Positions 51,323-61,114 are shown, numbered from the stretch's first letter. The stretch is DNA of 64,000 nucleotides from Candidatus Zhuqueibacterota bacterium (GCA_029262055.1 JAJDAD010000054.1:1-64000); one strand, 5' to 3'. Made by a program: numbers and translations. The notes: generated from the letters alone by a model not told the origin.

Positions 51323-51946
51323 TTAAGTCCGGAACTGCCGGTCACCTGCATCGCCGAGTCCGGGCAAGATGTAGCCGTTTTCGTTCAGCGTGCGGTCTAA
51401 AGCGGCTGTGAAAATTTCTACGTCAGGGTGGCTTTTTGCAAGCGTCTGTACGCCTTCAGGCGCCGAAACCAGGGTGACACATTTGATGTGCCGGGCATGA
51501 TTCTCTTTGAGCAGCGCGACTGCTGCTGCCAGGCTGCCGCCGGTGGCCAGCATTGGGTCGAGCAAAATCGTGACACTGTTGGAGAGGTTTTGCGGAAGCT
51601 TGGAGTAGTAGAAGACCGGTTCCAGTGTTTCCTCGTTGCGGTAGAGGCCAATGTGCCCAACCTTCGACTCCGGTGCCAGGTGTAGAAACGCATCCTGCAT
51701 TCCGAGACCTGCCCGCAGAATCGAAACGAAAACCAGGTCGCAACCTAATTCATCGCAATTGGTGGTTTCGAGTGGCGTCTCGACTTCCGTGGGTTTGGTG
51801 GGCAGGCCCTTTGTAACTTCAAAGGTCATCAATTTGCAGACCAGAGCAAGCCTGTGCCGGAATTCTGTTTCACCGATACCTGCGTTTCGCAAGCGCGCCA
51901 GATGGTGCTGGATTAATGGATGCGCAACTACAGTCAGTTCCTTCAT
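51323..51946 (-). CDS. upp: Uracil phosphoribosyltransferase
   Basis: About 207 residues from the ATG at 51946, after AAAGGAAA; the longer frame to 52006 is not needed. It catalyses uracil + PRPP to UMP. The N-terminal VVAHPLIQHHLARLRN, the VSILRAGLGMQDAFL segment, the PRPP loop TILLDPMLATGGSLAAAV and the C-terminal GYILPGLGDAGDRQFRT (uracil-binding) are all present. It is a single-gene salvage unit. Confidence 0.95.
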   Translation of the reverse strand: MKELTVVAHPLIQHHLARLRNAGIGETEFRHRLALVCKLMTFEVTKGLPTKPTEVETPLETTNCDELGCDLVFVSILRAGLGMQDAFLHLAPESKVGHIGLYRNEETLEPVFYYSKLPQNLSNSVTILLDPMLATGGSLAAAVALLKENHARHIKCVTLVSAPEGVQTLAKSHPDVEIFTAALDRTLNENGYILPGLGDAGDRQFRT

Positions 51947-52117
51947 GATTTCCTTTTTTGTTTGAATAGAATTCGGTAAAGATAATGTTTTGCGTGAAAA
52001 AAACAAGCCATTGTCCGGGAACAGCTCTTTCTGGTGGCTATTTTGCCGTAAAACAGCAATTTCGACAGACAGATATTAAGACAATTTCACAAATCATACC
52101 AATTGGTTATTTTTTTC

Positions 52118-52146
52118 TTGACAAAGTAGTGTCCATTTCATAAATT
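52118..52146 (+). promoter_or_regulatory. Sigma-70-type promoter before the M23 peptidase gene
   Basis: TTGACA (52118-52123), a 17-base spacer and TAAATT (52141-52146). The palindrome ACCAATTGGT (52098-52107) lies just upstream and might be a regulator site. The transcript would have a leader of about 170 bases before the ATG at 52323. Confidence 0.7.
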
Positions 52147-52322
52147 TGTCCCATTCTGATTGCTTCAGATGCCTACCGCATTGAGGAAACGTTTAAACTA
52201 AAATCTTTCGCTTCTTAGAGTTGCTGAAAAGCTTTTTTGGCACTGTACTTTATTCTTTCGAGAGATACTTCTGGTTTTCGTTGATTTCGTTCCGCGCTAT
52301 TTGGAGAGAAGGACTGACTTTC

Positions 52323-53237
52323 ATGCATGACAAGAAGGTTAAGATTATATATTTTTCAGTTGGTGAGTCGGGTTCTAATGAGATAGAGTTGACTTGGCGG
52401 AAATTCTCTTGGATTTTGTCGAGTGTGTTTGTGCTGCTGTTGTTCCTGGTTGGGACTTCTCTTGCCCTCTTTACGGACTTCTACCAAAATCTGCATATAT
52501 CCTCATTATCAAAGACCAATTCACAACTGCAGGCCCAGCTCGTTGACATAGGCGGCAAGATCGAAACGATTACGGGTAGGGTTGACAATCTGGAAGAAGA
52601 TGACGACCACCTTCGGATTATCGCTGACTTACCTAAGATCGACGAGGACACGCGGACTGTTGGCGTTGGAGGCGCTCTGGACGCAGCGACATACGTTTCC
52701 TCAAGCGAGCTGGTTGAGCAGATTTATGACTATCAGAGCACTCTTGCACAAATGGAGCGCCGCCTGGAGCTCAGCGAGTACAGCCGCATAGAGGTTCAAA
52801 AGAAACTTGAAGAAAACAAGAACCTCATGAAGCACATGCCATCCATCCGGCCACTGACGGGGGGGCGGATCAGCGACAGATTCGGATTCCGGCTCCATCC
52901 GGTAATCGATAAAATACGTCGCCACCCGGGAGTCGACATAGCTGCAGAGCGTGGCACAGAGGTGTTTGCCACTGCCGCAGGTACTGTTGAGAAGGTCGTA
53001 ACAAAATATCAAAGAAACAAAAGCTGGGGAAAGTACGTGCTCATAAACCACGGTTTTGGGCATAAGACACTTTATGGGCATTTGTCCAAAGTGCTTGTTC
53101 GGCAGGGTCAAAAAATTGACAGATGGAACCCTGTCGGGCTTGTTGGGGCTACGGGTTTGGCGACGGGACCTCATTTGCACTATGAGGTGCGCAAGGACGG
53201 CACTCCTCTCGATCCGCAAACATACATTCTCAATTAG
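52323..53237 (+). CDS. M23 family metallopeptidase (LytM-like), membrane-anchored
   Basis: About 304 residues; the ATG at 52323 (MHDKKVKIIYFSV) is typical for this protein type in FCB bacteria. A single membrane span (about residues 28-50) is followed by a coiled coil (about 55-180) and the C-terminal peptidase domain. The zinc ligands are H (FRLHPVIDKIRRHPGVDIAA, with HPGVD) and the HLH of GPHLHYEV, with the second catalytic His in LINHGFGHKTLYGHL. It cleaves or regulates cleavage of peptidoglycan cross-links. A strong terminator follows. Confidence 0.9.
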   Translation: MHDKKVKIIYFSVGESGSNEIELTWRKFSWILSSVFVLLLFLVGTSLALFTDFYQNLHISSLSKTNSQLQAQLVDIGGKIETITGRVDNLEEDDDHLRIIADLPKIDEDTRTVGVGGALDAATYVSSSELVEQIYDYQSTLAQMERRLELSEYSRIEVQKKLEENKNLMKHMPSIRPLTGGRISDRFGFRLHPVIDKIRRHPGVDIAAERGTEVFATAAGTVEKVVTKYQRNKSWGKYVLINHGFGHKTLYGHLSKVLVRQGQKIDRWNPVGLVGATGLATGPHLHYEVRKDGTPLDPQTYILN

Positions 53238-53264
53238 TCTCAACTTCTAAATCTCGATAAAGAT

Positions 53265-53298
53265 GCCTTGGTTGCTACAAACAACCAAGGCGGTTTTC
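53265..53298 (+). terminator. Intrinsic terminator after the M23 gene
   Basis: GCCTTGGTTG (53265-53274), a 7-base loop and CAACCAAGGC (53282-53291) form a perfect 10-bp stem, followed by GGTTTTCATTTT. Confidence 0.85.
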
Positions 53299-53412
53299 AT
53301 TTTGGCAGTATGGTTCCCGGGCCGGGGCTATTCATGACGACATGATTCCGCGCTTTAATCAACGAATTGAATTCTGAAGCAGGCCGCATCCCATGCGGAG
53401 ATTTAGAGTCAG

Positions 53413-55167
53413 ATGATCGTGGACGTGAAATTATACGTGGGCCGGGTGGCTTTTTCCCTGCTCTTCTTAGTATCGGTGAGTTTCGGGGCCTGCGGCGTGA
53501 AGGCACAAGTCGTGCTTTCCGAAGTGATGTTTGACGCCAGCGGCAACGAGTCGCACGATGAGTTTATTGAGATAGCTAATCTGTCAACCAGCGACCCCGC
53601 AGATTTGAGCGGCTGGCAGGTGAGCGACGGCTCCGGCAGCGATAAACTGCAGGCTGTTGATGCCGGCCTGATACTTATGCCGGGACAATTCGGCATCATA
53701 CTCGACCAATCCTATTTTGATAATTCCACTTTGTATGACTCTCGTATTCCTCCGGAGAGCTTGATCCTCACAATCGATAATGGGACGTTCGGCAGCCGCG
53801 GTCTGTCCAATTCAACCGCTGAGACCATCGCACTCCTCAATGCCGATGGGCTGGTATTGTCTGAGTACACCTACTCTCTTGGCAATCCACCCGGATTCTC
53901 AGATGAAAAGATTGATCTAAACGGCCCTAATGTACCAGGCAACTGGGCTGATAGCAAGATCGCGTTAGGAACGCCGGGCGCCAGGAATAGTGTTTCGCCA
54001 CTGTCCTTTGACCTTGCTGTTTCGTCGGAGGACTTTCGGTTTAGTCCGCAGCGGGTGGCTGCGGGCGAACAAGTCGAGATCAGTTTGCAAGTCCGAAACA
54101 TCGGCCTCGCCTCTGTAACCGCGTTCCGGGTGCAACCGTTCCTGGATGCAGATAGGGACTCCTCTCTGAGTGCTGGCGAAGAAATAGGCGCCGGATTTGA
54201 CTTTGCGGGTGTGCTTGCAGCGGGGGATTCCGCGACCTTCTCATTCCATTTTGCCGGTGCGACTTCAGGTTCATTTGTGATCGGACTGATCGTGACCTAC
54301 GCTCCTGACCAGAACCCGAGTAACAATCTGGCGGTACGGGCGTTCGCGATTGGGGCCACTCCATTGACTGTCAGAATAAATGAAATCATGTATTCCCCGG
54401 TCAGCGGTCAGTCCGAGTGGGTCGAACTGGCCAATCGTTCAACTGCAACGCTTGGCCTGCAAGGGTGGGCGATTTCCGATGACAATGCCACCACGCGGGC
54501 CGTTATCAGCGCGGCGGTAACCCTCGGGCCGGATCAGTTTGTCGTTCTCGCTAAGGACTCATCGCTGGCGCTGAGTTTGGGTTTGTCGCAGGCTGATGTG
54601 GTTGTTCTCCCTGACTTCCCGGCCTTAAACAACGACTCCGACGCCGCTGTCCTGTACGACCTGACCGATGCAACCATCGACAGAGTTGACTACCGCAGTG
54701 ATTGGGGTGGAGACACTGGTGTTTCTCTGGAGAAAGTCAATCCCGATCTACCCGCCAATGATGCCGCAAACTGGAGTTCCTCGGTAAGTGGTGCGGGTAG
54801 TACGGCGGCCCGGCGAAACAGTATTTTTGTTGAGTCGCTGCCCGGTGAGGCCAGTCTCTCGCTCGCGCCTAATCCCTTTTCGCCTGACGGCGACGGGGTT
54901 GATGATTTTGTTTTGATCAACTACAGTCTGCCTGTAACGACGGCAGCAGTGAATGTCAAAATCTACGATCTGCGCGGACGCCTGATTCGTTTTTTGCTGA
55001 ACAACCAAGCTTCAGGTTCGCAAAGCACGGTGGTTTGGGATGGAAAGAACGAGACTGGCGAACTTGCGCGAATGGGGATCTATGTTGTCTTTCTACAAGC
55101 CCTCAATGCAGAAGCCGGCTTGCTGGAAACTGAGAAGACAACCGTCGTGCTGGCCGGAAAGCTCTAA
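53413..55167 (+). CDS. Secreted lamin-tail-domain protein with FlgD-like C-terminus
   Basis: A 584-residue exported protein. The signal peptide ends near GVKAQ. Two lamin-tail (LTD) domains (about 30-195, starting VVLSEVMFDASG; about 315-460, starting VRINEIMYSPVSG) flank a CARDB/Ig-like domain (about 200-310). The C-terminus (LAPNPFSPDGDGVDDFVLIN, VKIYDLRGRLIRFLL, GIYVVFLQ) is a FlgD-like/T9SS-like tail, as in the subtilase at 31221-35420. It probably stays at the cell surface or in the matrix. A GGAG lies about a dozen bases before the ATG. Confidence 0.82.
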   Translation: MIVDVKLYVGRVAFSLLFLVSVSFGACGVKAQVVLSEVMFDASGNESHDEFIEIANLSTSDPADLSGWQVSDGSGSDKLQAVDAGLILMPGQFGIILDQSYFDNSTLYDSRIPPESLILTIDNGTFGSRGLSNSTAETIALLNADGLVLSEYTYSLGNPPGFSDEKIDLNGPNVPGNWADSKIALGTPGARNSVSPLSFDLAVSSEDFRFSPQRVAAGEQVEISLQVRNIGLASVTAFRVQPFLDADRDSSLSAGEEIGAGFDFAGVLAAGDSATFSFHFAGATSGSFVIGLIVTYAPDQNPSNNLAVRAFAIGATPLTVRINEIMYSPVSGQSEWVELANRSTATLGLQGWAISDDNATTRAVISAAVTLGPDQFVVLAKDSSLALSLGLSQADVVVLPDFPALNNDSDAAVLYDLTDATIDRVDYRSDWGGDTGVSLEKVNPDLPANDAANWSSSVSGAGSTAARRNSIFVESLPGEASLSLAPNPFSPDGDGVDDFVLINYSLPVTTAAVNVKIYDLRGRLIRFLLNNQASGSQSTVVWDGKNETGELARMGIYVVFLQALNAEAGLLETEKTTVVLAGKL

Positions 55168-55342
55168 GAAGATGATGATTTTTCGACTTTGTATGGATAG
55201 AATCTATGCGTTAACCTGCCCGCCCGTGCTCCGCTGCCTTCCTCAAATTTGTGCCTGCCCTTGAAGAAGCGTTTCTCCCACGCGTAGTTTTTCATTGATT
55301 TTGTATTGTGGCGCCTGTATATTTGTTACTTTTGCATTTCAG

Positions 55343-56032
55343 ATGTCAGTGACTGAAAACATAAAGAATGTCCGTCAGAGACTTGAGCGCGTCTGTACTC
55401 AGGCAGGCCGGAATCCCTCTGAAATCGAGCTGATTGCAGTCAGCAAGACGGTTGGCGTCGCGCAGATTGCTGAGGCATCGGCGTGCGGCATAAAGGTTGT
55501 CGGTGAGAATAGAGTTCAGGAGGCGTGGCAAAAGTTCCAAACTACGAAAGTCGATGTCAAGTGGCACATGGTTGGCCATTTGCAGAGCAACAAAGTGCGC
55601 CGTGTGCTGCAGTTTTGTGAGATGATTCAGTCGGTCGATAGCTTGAGCCTGGCTGAAGAGATCAACCGGCAGGCTTGTAAACTCGATCGCCGGATGGCAG
55701 TTTTGATTCAGGTCAACTGCTCTGGTGAGGCGAGCAAGTTCGGATTTGCTCCAAGCGAAGCTATCGATGCAGTAGAGAGGATCTCCGAACTGGATCACGT
55801 TACCGTCGAGGGATTGATGACTATTGGAGCTTACTCAAAGCAAACGTCCGAGGTGCGGGCATCGTTTCGTAAGCTGCGTGACCTGCGAGAGAAGATAGAA
55901 GAAAAGGCTTTCCCCGGTGTTAGAATGCGGGAGCTGTCCATGGGGATGACCAATGATTTTGAAATCGCAGTTGAAGAAGGTTCGACAATGCTCAGGATCG
56001 GCAGGTCCATTTTTGGCGAACGACTAAATTGA
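55343..56032 (+). CDS. PLP homeostasis protein (YggS/PLPBP/YlmE family)
   Basis: About 229 residues from the ATG at 55343; the longer frame adds an unlikely hydrophobic leader. PLP-binding Lys35 lies in ELIAVSKTVG. Other family motifs are VGENRVQEAWQK, WHMVGHLQSNKVR, LIQVNCSGEASKFGF and the phosphate-binding LSMGMTNDFEIAVEEGSTMLRIG. It carries and balances pyridoxal phosphate in the cytosol. It heads a run of genes resembling the ylmE-ylmG-divIVA region of Firmicutes; the next gene follows after 10 bases. Confidence 0.93.
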   Translation: MSVTENIKNVRQRLERVCTQAGRNPSEIELIAVSKTVGVAQIAEASACGIKVVGENRVQEAWQKFQTTKVDVKWHMVGHLQSNKVRRVLQFCEMIQSVDSLSLAEEINRQACKLDRRMAVLIQVNCSGEASKFGFAPSEAIDAVERISELDHVTVEGLMTIGAYSKQTSEVRASFRKLRDLREKIEEKAFPGVRMRELSMGMTNDFEIAVEEGSTMLRIGRSIFGERLN

Positions 56033-56042
56033 GGACTGAAGC

Positions 56043-56273
56043 ATGGGGCTTCTAAGAACACTTATTGACCTTTACATTTGGATTGTGATCATCAGGGTGC
56101 TGCTGTCATGGTTTGATGTCGATCAGAGAAATCAAATCGTCCGTTTTCTGATCGATGCCACCGAACCCGTGTTGAGTAAAATCCGTTCTGTTGTACCGGA
56201 TCTTGGCGGGCTCGATTTGTCGCCACTGGTCCTGATTCTGATTCTAAGTCTTGTTCGCAATATGCTGCACTAG
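56043..56273 (+). CDS. YggT (YlmG) family membrane protein
   Basis: A 76-residue protein with two hydrophobic spans (about 5-20 and 55-74). Between them is the family core VLLSWFDVDQRNQIVRFLID and TEPVLSKIRSVVPDLGG. YggT proteins are linked to envelope integrity, osmotic tolerance and, in plastids, nucleoid/division organisation. It lies directly after the PLPBP gene. Confidence 0.88.
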   Translation: MGLLRTLIDLYIWIVIIRVLLSWFDVDQRNQIVRFLIDATEPVLSKIRSVVPDLGGLDLSPLVLILILSLVRNMLH

Positions 56274-56318
56274 TTGACACTTGATAGATAATAAACGTTT
56301 TTGCGGGAGGTGTTTACT

Positions 56319-57062
56319 TTGAAGCTCACGCCATTAGACATAAAACGACAAGAATTCAATAAAAGCCTGCGCGGCTATGATCCGGTAGAAGTTGATGCAT
56401 TTCTGGACATGCTGGCTGATGAACTGGAGCAGTTGCTTCGTGACCAAAAGCAGTTCAAGGATGAAGCGAGCGAGTTGCGGATCCAGCTTCACGGATATCA
56501 GGAGGTCGAGGCAACGCTTAAGGATACTTTGGTTAACGCGCAGGAGTCCATTAAGGAATCCCGGGAAAATTCGAACCGGGAAGCGGAACTGATGATTCAC
56601 GATGCTGAACTGCGAGCAGAAAAAATTGTTGAGAATGCGAAGCTGCGACTTGCGGAAATGAAGAATGAGCTTGTCGTGGTAAAGGCACAGAAAGATTCGT
56701 TTGCCCGGCGCTTGCGTCACCTGCTGGAGTCACAGTTAGAGTTGATTGAAGTGCTTGGACTCGACGACCTTGGTTTTGAGCAGTACGATGAAAAAGAAAG
56801 CAAGCCTGCGAAAGAAAAACCTATTTCTGTTTTCAGACAGGAAAAGATCGAGTTTGAAGGGATAGAGGACGTCCTCGGGGACGAACCGTCTGCTCAGGAT
56901 GAGCAAGCGGACCAAGTCCAAACTGTCGGTGACGCCGCTCAGGATGATGATCCACATAGCATAAACTGGGGCATGCGCGAGCAGACCGAAATGCCCGCCA
57001 AAGATGCGTCGCGCGACGATGATGAGTCGCAATCACGTATGTCTGACCGCCTGATTCTCTAA
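56319..57062 (+). CDS. DivIVA-domain protein
   Basis: About 247 residues. The TTG at 56319 is chosen because GGGAGG (56305-56310) lies 8 bases upstream and the product begins (M)KLTPLDIKRQEFNKSLRGYD, the standard DivIVA start. The N-terminal lipid-binding domain includes DPVEVDAFLDMLADELE. A long coiled coil runs to about residue 150 and an acidic, disordered tail follows. DivIVA binds curved membrane at poles and septa and recruits division or growth proteins. It is best known from Gram-positives; here it follows YggT by about 45 bases. Confidence 0.88.
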   Translation: MKLTPLDIKRQEFNKSLRGYDPVEVDAFLDMLADELEQLLRDQKQFKDEASELRIQLHGYQEVEATLKDTLVNAQESIKESRENSNREAELMIHDAELRAEKIVENAKLRLAEMKNELVVVKAQKDSFARRLRHLLESQLELIEVLGLDDLGFEQYDEKESKPAKEKPISVFRQEKIEFEGIEDVLGDEPSAQDEQADQVQTVGDAAQDDDPHSINWGMREQTEMPAKDASRDDDESQSRMSDRLIL

Positions 57063-57097
57063 TTCTTGCCGCGGCTATTCTAATTCGAGATAAATTT

Positions 57098-57922
57098 GTG
57101 CAAAATCTAAGCAAGCAGATTGATGACGCCCGCTCCTTTTTGGCGGAAAAAACGATGTTGCAGCCGAGAGTCGGGATCATTCTTGGGACCGGACTCGGAG
57201 CCCTGGCAAATGAGATCGAAGCCGAAGCCACGATTTCTTATGAGGAGATCCCACATTTCCCTCTATCCACGGTTGAAAGTCATGCCGGCAGACTTATTTT
57301 TGGGAAAATCGGGACGCAGCCGGTCATGGCCATGCAGGGCCGGTTTCATTTTTACGAAGGCTACTCCATGCAGCAGTTGACCTTTCCCGTCAGGGTCATG
57401 AAGAGTATGGGGACTGACACCCTTATGGTTTCAAATGCATGTGGCGGGATGAACCCGCAGTATTCGGCGGGCGACATAATGATAATTTCCGACCACATCA
57501 ATTTACTGGGTGGCAACCCGCTTATTGGTCGTAATGATGACGCACTGGGTCCGCGGTTCCCGGATATGTCGGAGCCGTATTGCCAGGAGCTTATCGCGGT
57601 CGCTGAGAAAATCGCTCTCGAAGAGAAGATAAAAGTACAGAAGGGTGTTTATGTAGCTGTGTCTGGTCCCTGTCTTGAGACACGTGCAGAGTATCGTTTC
57701 CTGCGAGGCATCGGTGCGGATGTCGTTGGTATGTCAACCATCCCGGAGGTCATTGTGGCCGTGCACAGCTCTATGAGAGTTCTCGGTCTTTCGGTGGTGA
57801 CGGATGCGTGCTTCCCCGATGCGCTTGCACCCGTGGACATCGCGGAAATTCTCAAAGTTGCCGGTGAAGCCGAACCCAAGCTGACGTTACTCATGAAGAG
57901 AGTTGTAGAGCAACTGGATTAG
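57098..57922 (+). CDS. Purine-nucleoside phosphorylase
   Basis: A 274-residue enzyme starting at GTG 57098. It splits purine nucleosides with phosphate to base and ribose-1-phosphate. The trimeric PNP family motifs are LGTGLGALANEIE, HAGRLIFG, MQGRFHFYEGYSMQQ, VSNACGGMNPQYSAGDIMII, SGPCLETRAEYRFLR and GMSTIPEVIVAVH with VVTDACFPDAL. It precedes ileS by 2 bases, an insertion relative to the Firmicute gene order. Confidence 0.93.
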   Translation: MQNLSKQIDDARSFLAEKTMLQPRVGIILGTGLGALANEIEAEATISYEEIPHFPLSTVESHAGRLIFGKIGTQPVMAMQGRFHFYEGYSMQQLTFPVRVMKSMGTDTLMVSNACGGMNPQYSAGDIMIISDHINLLGGNPLIGRNDDALGPRFPDMSEPYCQELIAVAEKIALEEKIKVQKGVYVAVSGPCLETRAEYRFLRGIGADVVGMSTIPEVIVAVHSSMRVLGLSVVTDACFPDALAPVDIAEILKVAGEAEPKLTLLMKRVVEQLD

Positions 57923-57924
57923 AT

Positions 57925-60900
57925 ATGTACAGAGAATTAGGTTCACAACTCAATTTTGCCGAGCTGGAGAAGGAGATTCTGGCCTACTGGCAAAATGCAG
58001 GGATCTTCGAAAAAAGCATCGAGTCCCGGCCGGCGGATAAGCCCTTCATCTTTTACGAAGGACCGCCGACAGCGAACGGCATGCCCGGAATACACCATGT
58101 TATTTCGCGTGCAGTCAAGGACCTGGTTTGCCGTGTCAAGACCATGCAGGGCTACCGGGTTGAGCGCAAGGCCGGATGGGATACGCACGGCCTGCCGGTG
58201 GAAATCGCTGTCGAGAAGGAGCTTGGTTTTACCAACAAGGAGCAGATCGATGCGTACGGCGTCGATAAGTTTAACCAAAAATGCCGCGAAAGTGTCTGGA
58301 AGTATAAGAAGGAGTGGGATGAATTAACCGAGCGGATTGGTTTTTGGGTGGATCTGGAGAATCCGTACGTCACATACGAGAACGACTACATCGAGTCCGT
58401 CTGGTGGATCCTCAGTGAGTTCTGGAAGAAAGAGCTGCTCTACCAGGGATACAAGATCACGCCTTACTGCCCTCGCTGTGGCACACCGCTTTCCAGTCAC
58501 GAAGTATCGCTGGGCTATCAGGATGTCGAAGACCCATCAGTCTACGTTCGCATGCCGCTACGGGACGAACCGGACACTTCCTTTCTGGTTTGGACCACCA
58601 CGCCGTGGACGTTGATTTCAAACGTAGCCCTGGCACTGAATTCCGACGTAAAGTACGTAAAAGTAAAGACTGGGGACGAGCACTTGATCCTGGCCGAGTC
58701 CCGGCTTTCTGTTTTGACCGATGACTACGAGGTGGTTCAGGAGTACGTTGGGCGGGACCTGCTAGGTATTGACTATGTGCCGCTTTTCACATTTTGTCAC
58801 AGCGACAAGAAGATACACTTTACAGTCGCCGGTGACTTTGTTTCCACAGAGGACGGTTCGGGTATCGTGCACTTGGCGCCCGCCTTTGGGGAAGATGATT
58901 TTAAGGCCGGCCAGAAGTATGACCTGCCGGTTTTGCAGCCGGTGGATAAGACAGGTTGTTTTACACCTGAGGTCACGCCCTACAGCGGTCTTTTTGTTAA
59001 AGACGCCGACCCCACAATTGTTGCCGACCTGGAAGAGTCCGGGAGACTTTATAAACACGAAAAATATCTGCATAGCTATCCGCATTGCTGGCGCTGTAGT
59101 TCACCGTTGCTGTATTACGCCAAGCAGTCGTGGTTTGTGCGCACCACTTCCCTGAAGGATAGATTCATTGAACTTAATAACGCCATCGACTGGTATCCAA
59201 AGGAAGTTGGAGAAGGGCGCTTTGGCGAGTGGCTGGCCAATAATGTCGACTGGTCGTTGTCACGTGATCGCTTTTGGGGTACGCCGCTGCCTATCTGGAC
59301 CTGCACTGAGTGTGGTGACAGTCATTGTGTCGGCAGCGTTGCTGAACTGAAGGAACGTTCCGGAGTTGCCGATGTCGAGGACTTGCACAAACCGCATATC
59401 GACCGCATTGAGCTTGTGTGTGAAGAATGTAGCGGCAAAATGCGGCGCGTGCCGGAGGTAATCGATGTTTGGTTTGACTCGGGAAGCATGCCGATCGCGC
59501 AATGGCACTATCCGTTTGAAAATAAAGAGAAATTCGAGAATTCTTTTCCTGCTGACTTTATTTCTGAAGGGGTCGATCAGACCCGGGGCTGGTTCTACTC
59601 TCTGCTCGCGATCGCCGGAATTCTGTTTGACCAACCTTGCTACAAGTCCTGTGTATCTGTTGACTTAATCCTCGACAAAAACGGCAAGAAGATGTCAAAG
59701 TCCAAGGGGAATGCGGTCGCGCCGGCATCTATCCTGGAAGAATATGGCGCGGACTCCTTACGCTGGTATTTGTTGACCGTGAGCCCGCCCTGGGTGCCGA
59801 CACGTTTCGATCCGGAAGGTGTCAAAGAGGTCTTGCGCAAGTTCTTCGGGACACTGACAAACGTCTATTCGTTTTTTGCCATCTACGCCAACGTAGATGG
59901 CTTCAAGTACGATAAAGCTCAAGTTGCATTCGAAGACCGGGCTGAAATTGATCGCTGGCTGCTGAGTTCGCTGAATGCTCTGGTGGGGAAAGTGAATGAC
60001 CATCTTGGACGATACGATCTGACCAAAGCCGCGCGCGCGATATCCAGTTTTGTGGTCGACGAGCTGTCCAACTGGTATGTGCGGCGCTGCCGTCGGCGTT
60101 TTTGGAAGTCGGAGATGGGCGAGGACAAGCTCGCGGCGTATGAGACTTTGTACGAGGTTTTGCTCACGGTAACCAAGCTGATGGCTCCGTACGCCCCGTT
60201 TATTTCTGACGCCCTTTACCTTAATTTAGCCAACGGACGGGACCGGGGCGAAAGCGTACACCTGAGCACATTCCCGCAAACGAGCGATAAGCAGCATCAA
60301 TTCATGCAGCCGGAATTACTGGCCCGGATGGATCTGGTCCGCCGCGTTGTCTTCCTCGGACGAACCCTGCGCAACGAGTCGGGGGTTAAGGTCCGACAAC
60401 CATTACAAAGGGTGATTGTTGTTTCAAATGATGCCGGCCAGCAGGAAAGCATGGAGGCGATGAGCGGCCTGATTCTGGAGGAGTTGAACATTAAGGAAAT
60501 AGATTTCGCGGCCGATAAGGATGAGTTAGTCGCGAAGCGAGCCGTCCCGAATTTTAAGAAACTTGGTCCGCGGTTTGGCAAAAAAGTCAATTCGGTTGCC
60601 GGCCGGATTCGTGAGTTAACGCCGGTTGAAGTAGATGTCCTGGAGGCTGAAGGGGAATTCCAGATTCAGGACAACGGCGATTCGTATTCGGTGCACTTGG
60701 AGGATATTGACATTGTTTCCGAAAGTTCTGCAGGGCTGGTTGTGCACAGTGAGGGCGACCTCACTGTCGGACTCGACATAAGTATCAGCGAGGAGCTGCA
60801 GCTTGAAGGGCTAGCACGCGAGTTTGTGAACCGTGTCCAAAATATGAGGAAGAATTCAGGATTTGCTGTTGTTGATCGGATAAATATTTACTATTCTGGG

Positions 60901-61059
60901 TCCGATGATATCTTCAAAGCTGTAACCAGAGAAGCCGACTATGTCAGCAGCGAAACGCTGGCTGAGTCGATTTCTACTTCACTCAAGCCGGATCTTGCCG
61001 TCGAGGAGTGGCGCATCAATGGTTCCACGCTGACTATTGCGATCGAGAAGGTTGCCTAG
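57925..61059 (+). CDS. ileS: Isoleucyl-tRNA synthetase, type 2 (IleRS2), with altered GXHH motif
   Basis: A 1044-residue class I synthetase. The first signature motif reads GIHH at residues 55-58 (NGMPGIHHVIS), that is GXHH instead of HXGH. KMSKS is intact at residues 589-593. The editing domain has TTTPWTLISNVALAL and GSGIVHLAPAFGEDDF with the conserved Asp. WDTHGLPVEI and overall length mark the eukaryote-like type 2. Cys pairs CPRC, CTEC and CEEC lie in the zinc-knuckle-like inserts. Type 2 IleRS is intrinsically less sensitive to mupirocin. The swapped motif has been linked in the literature, as I recall, to hyper-resistance. No other ileS is visible here. Confidence 0.95.
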   Translation: MYRELGSQLNFAELEKEILAYWQNAGIFEKSIESRPADKPFIFYEGPPTANGMPGIHHVISRAVKDLVCRVKTMQGYRVERKAGWDTHGLPVEIAVEKELGFTNKEQIDAYGVDKFNQKCRESVWKYKKEWDELTERIGFWVDLENPYVTYENDYIESVWWILSEFWKKELLYQGYKITPYCPRCGTPLSSHEVSLGYQDVEDPSVYVRMPLRDEPDTSFLVWTTTPWTLISNVALALNSDVKYVKVKTGDEHLILAESRLSVLTDDYEVVQEYVGRDLLGIDYVPLFTFCHSDKKIHFTVAGDFVSTEDGSGIVHLAPAFGEDDFKAGQKYDLPVLQPVDKTGCFTPEVTPYSGLFVKDADPTIVADLEESGRLYKHEKYLHSYPHCWRCSSPLLYYAKQSWFVRTTSLKDRFIELNNAIDWYPKEVGEGRFGEWLANNVDWSLSRDRFWGTPLPIWTCTECGDSHCVGSVAELKERSGVADVEDLHKPHIDRIELVCEECSGKMRRVPEVIDVWFDSGSMPIAQWHYPFENKEKFENSFPADFISEGVDQTRGWFYSLLAIAGILFDQPCYKSCVSVDLILDKNGKKMSKSKGNAVAPASILEEYGADSLRWYLLTVSPPWVPTRFDPEGVKEVLRKFFGTLTNVYSFFAIYANVDGFKYDKAQVAFEDRAEIDRWLLSSLNALVGKVNDHLGRYDLTKAARAISSFVVDELSNWYVRRCRRRFWKSEMGEDKLAAYETLYEVLLTVTKLMAPYAPFISDALYLNLANGRDRGESVHLSTFPQTSDKQHQFMQPELLARMDLVRRVVFLGRTLRNESGVKVRQPLQRVIVVSNDAGQQESMEAMSGLILEELNIKEIDFAADKDELVAKRAVPNFKKLGPRFGKKVNSVAGRIRELTPVEVDVLEAEGEFQIQDNGDSYSVHLEDIDIVSESSAGLVVHSEGDLTVGLDISISEELQLEGLAREFVNRVQNMRKNSGFAVVDRINIYYSGSDDIFKAVTREADYVSSETLAESISTSLKPDLAVEEWRINGSTLTIAIEKVA

Positions 61060-61114
61060 CGCAGCCTCTGCAGAACGTTTGGAGTAAATCATGTTGGTTG
61101 AACGGAGGTAAAGG

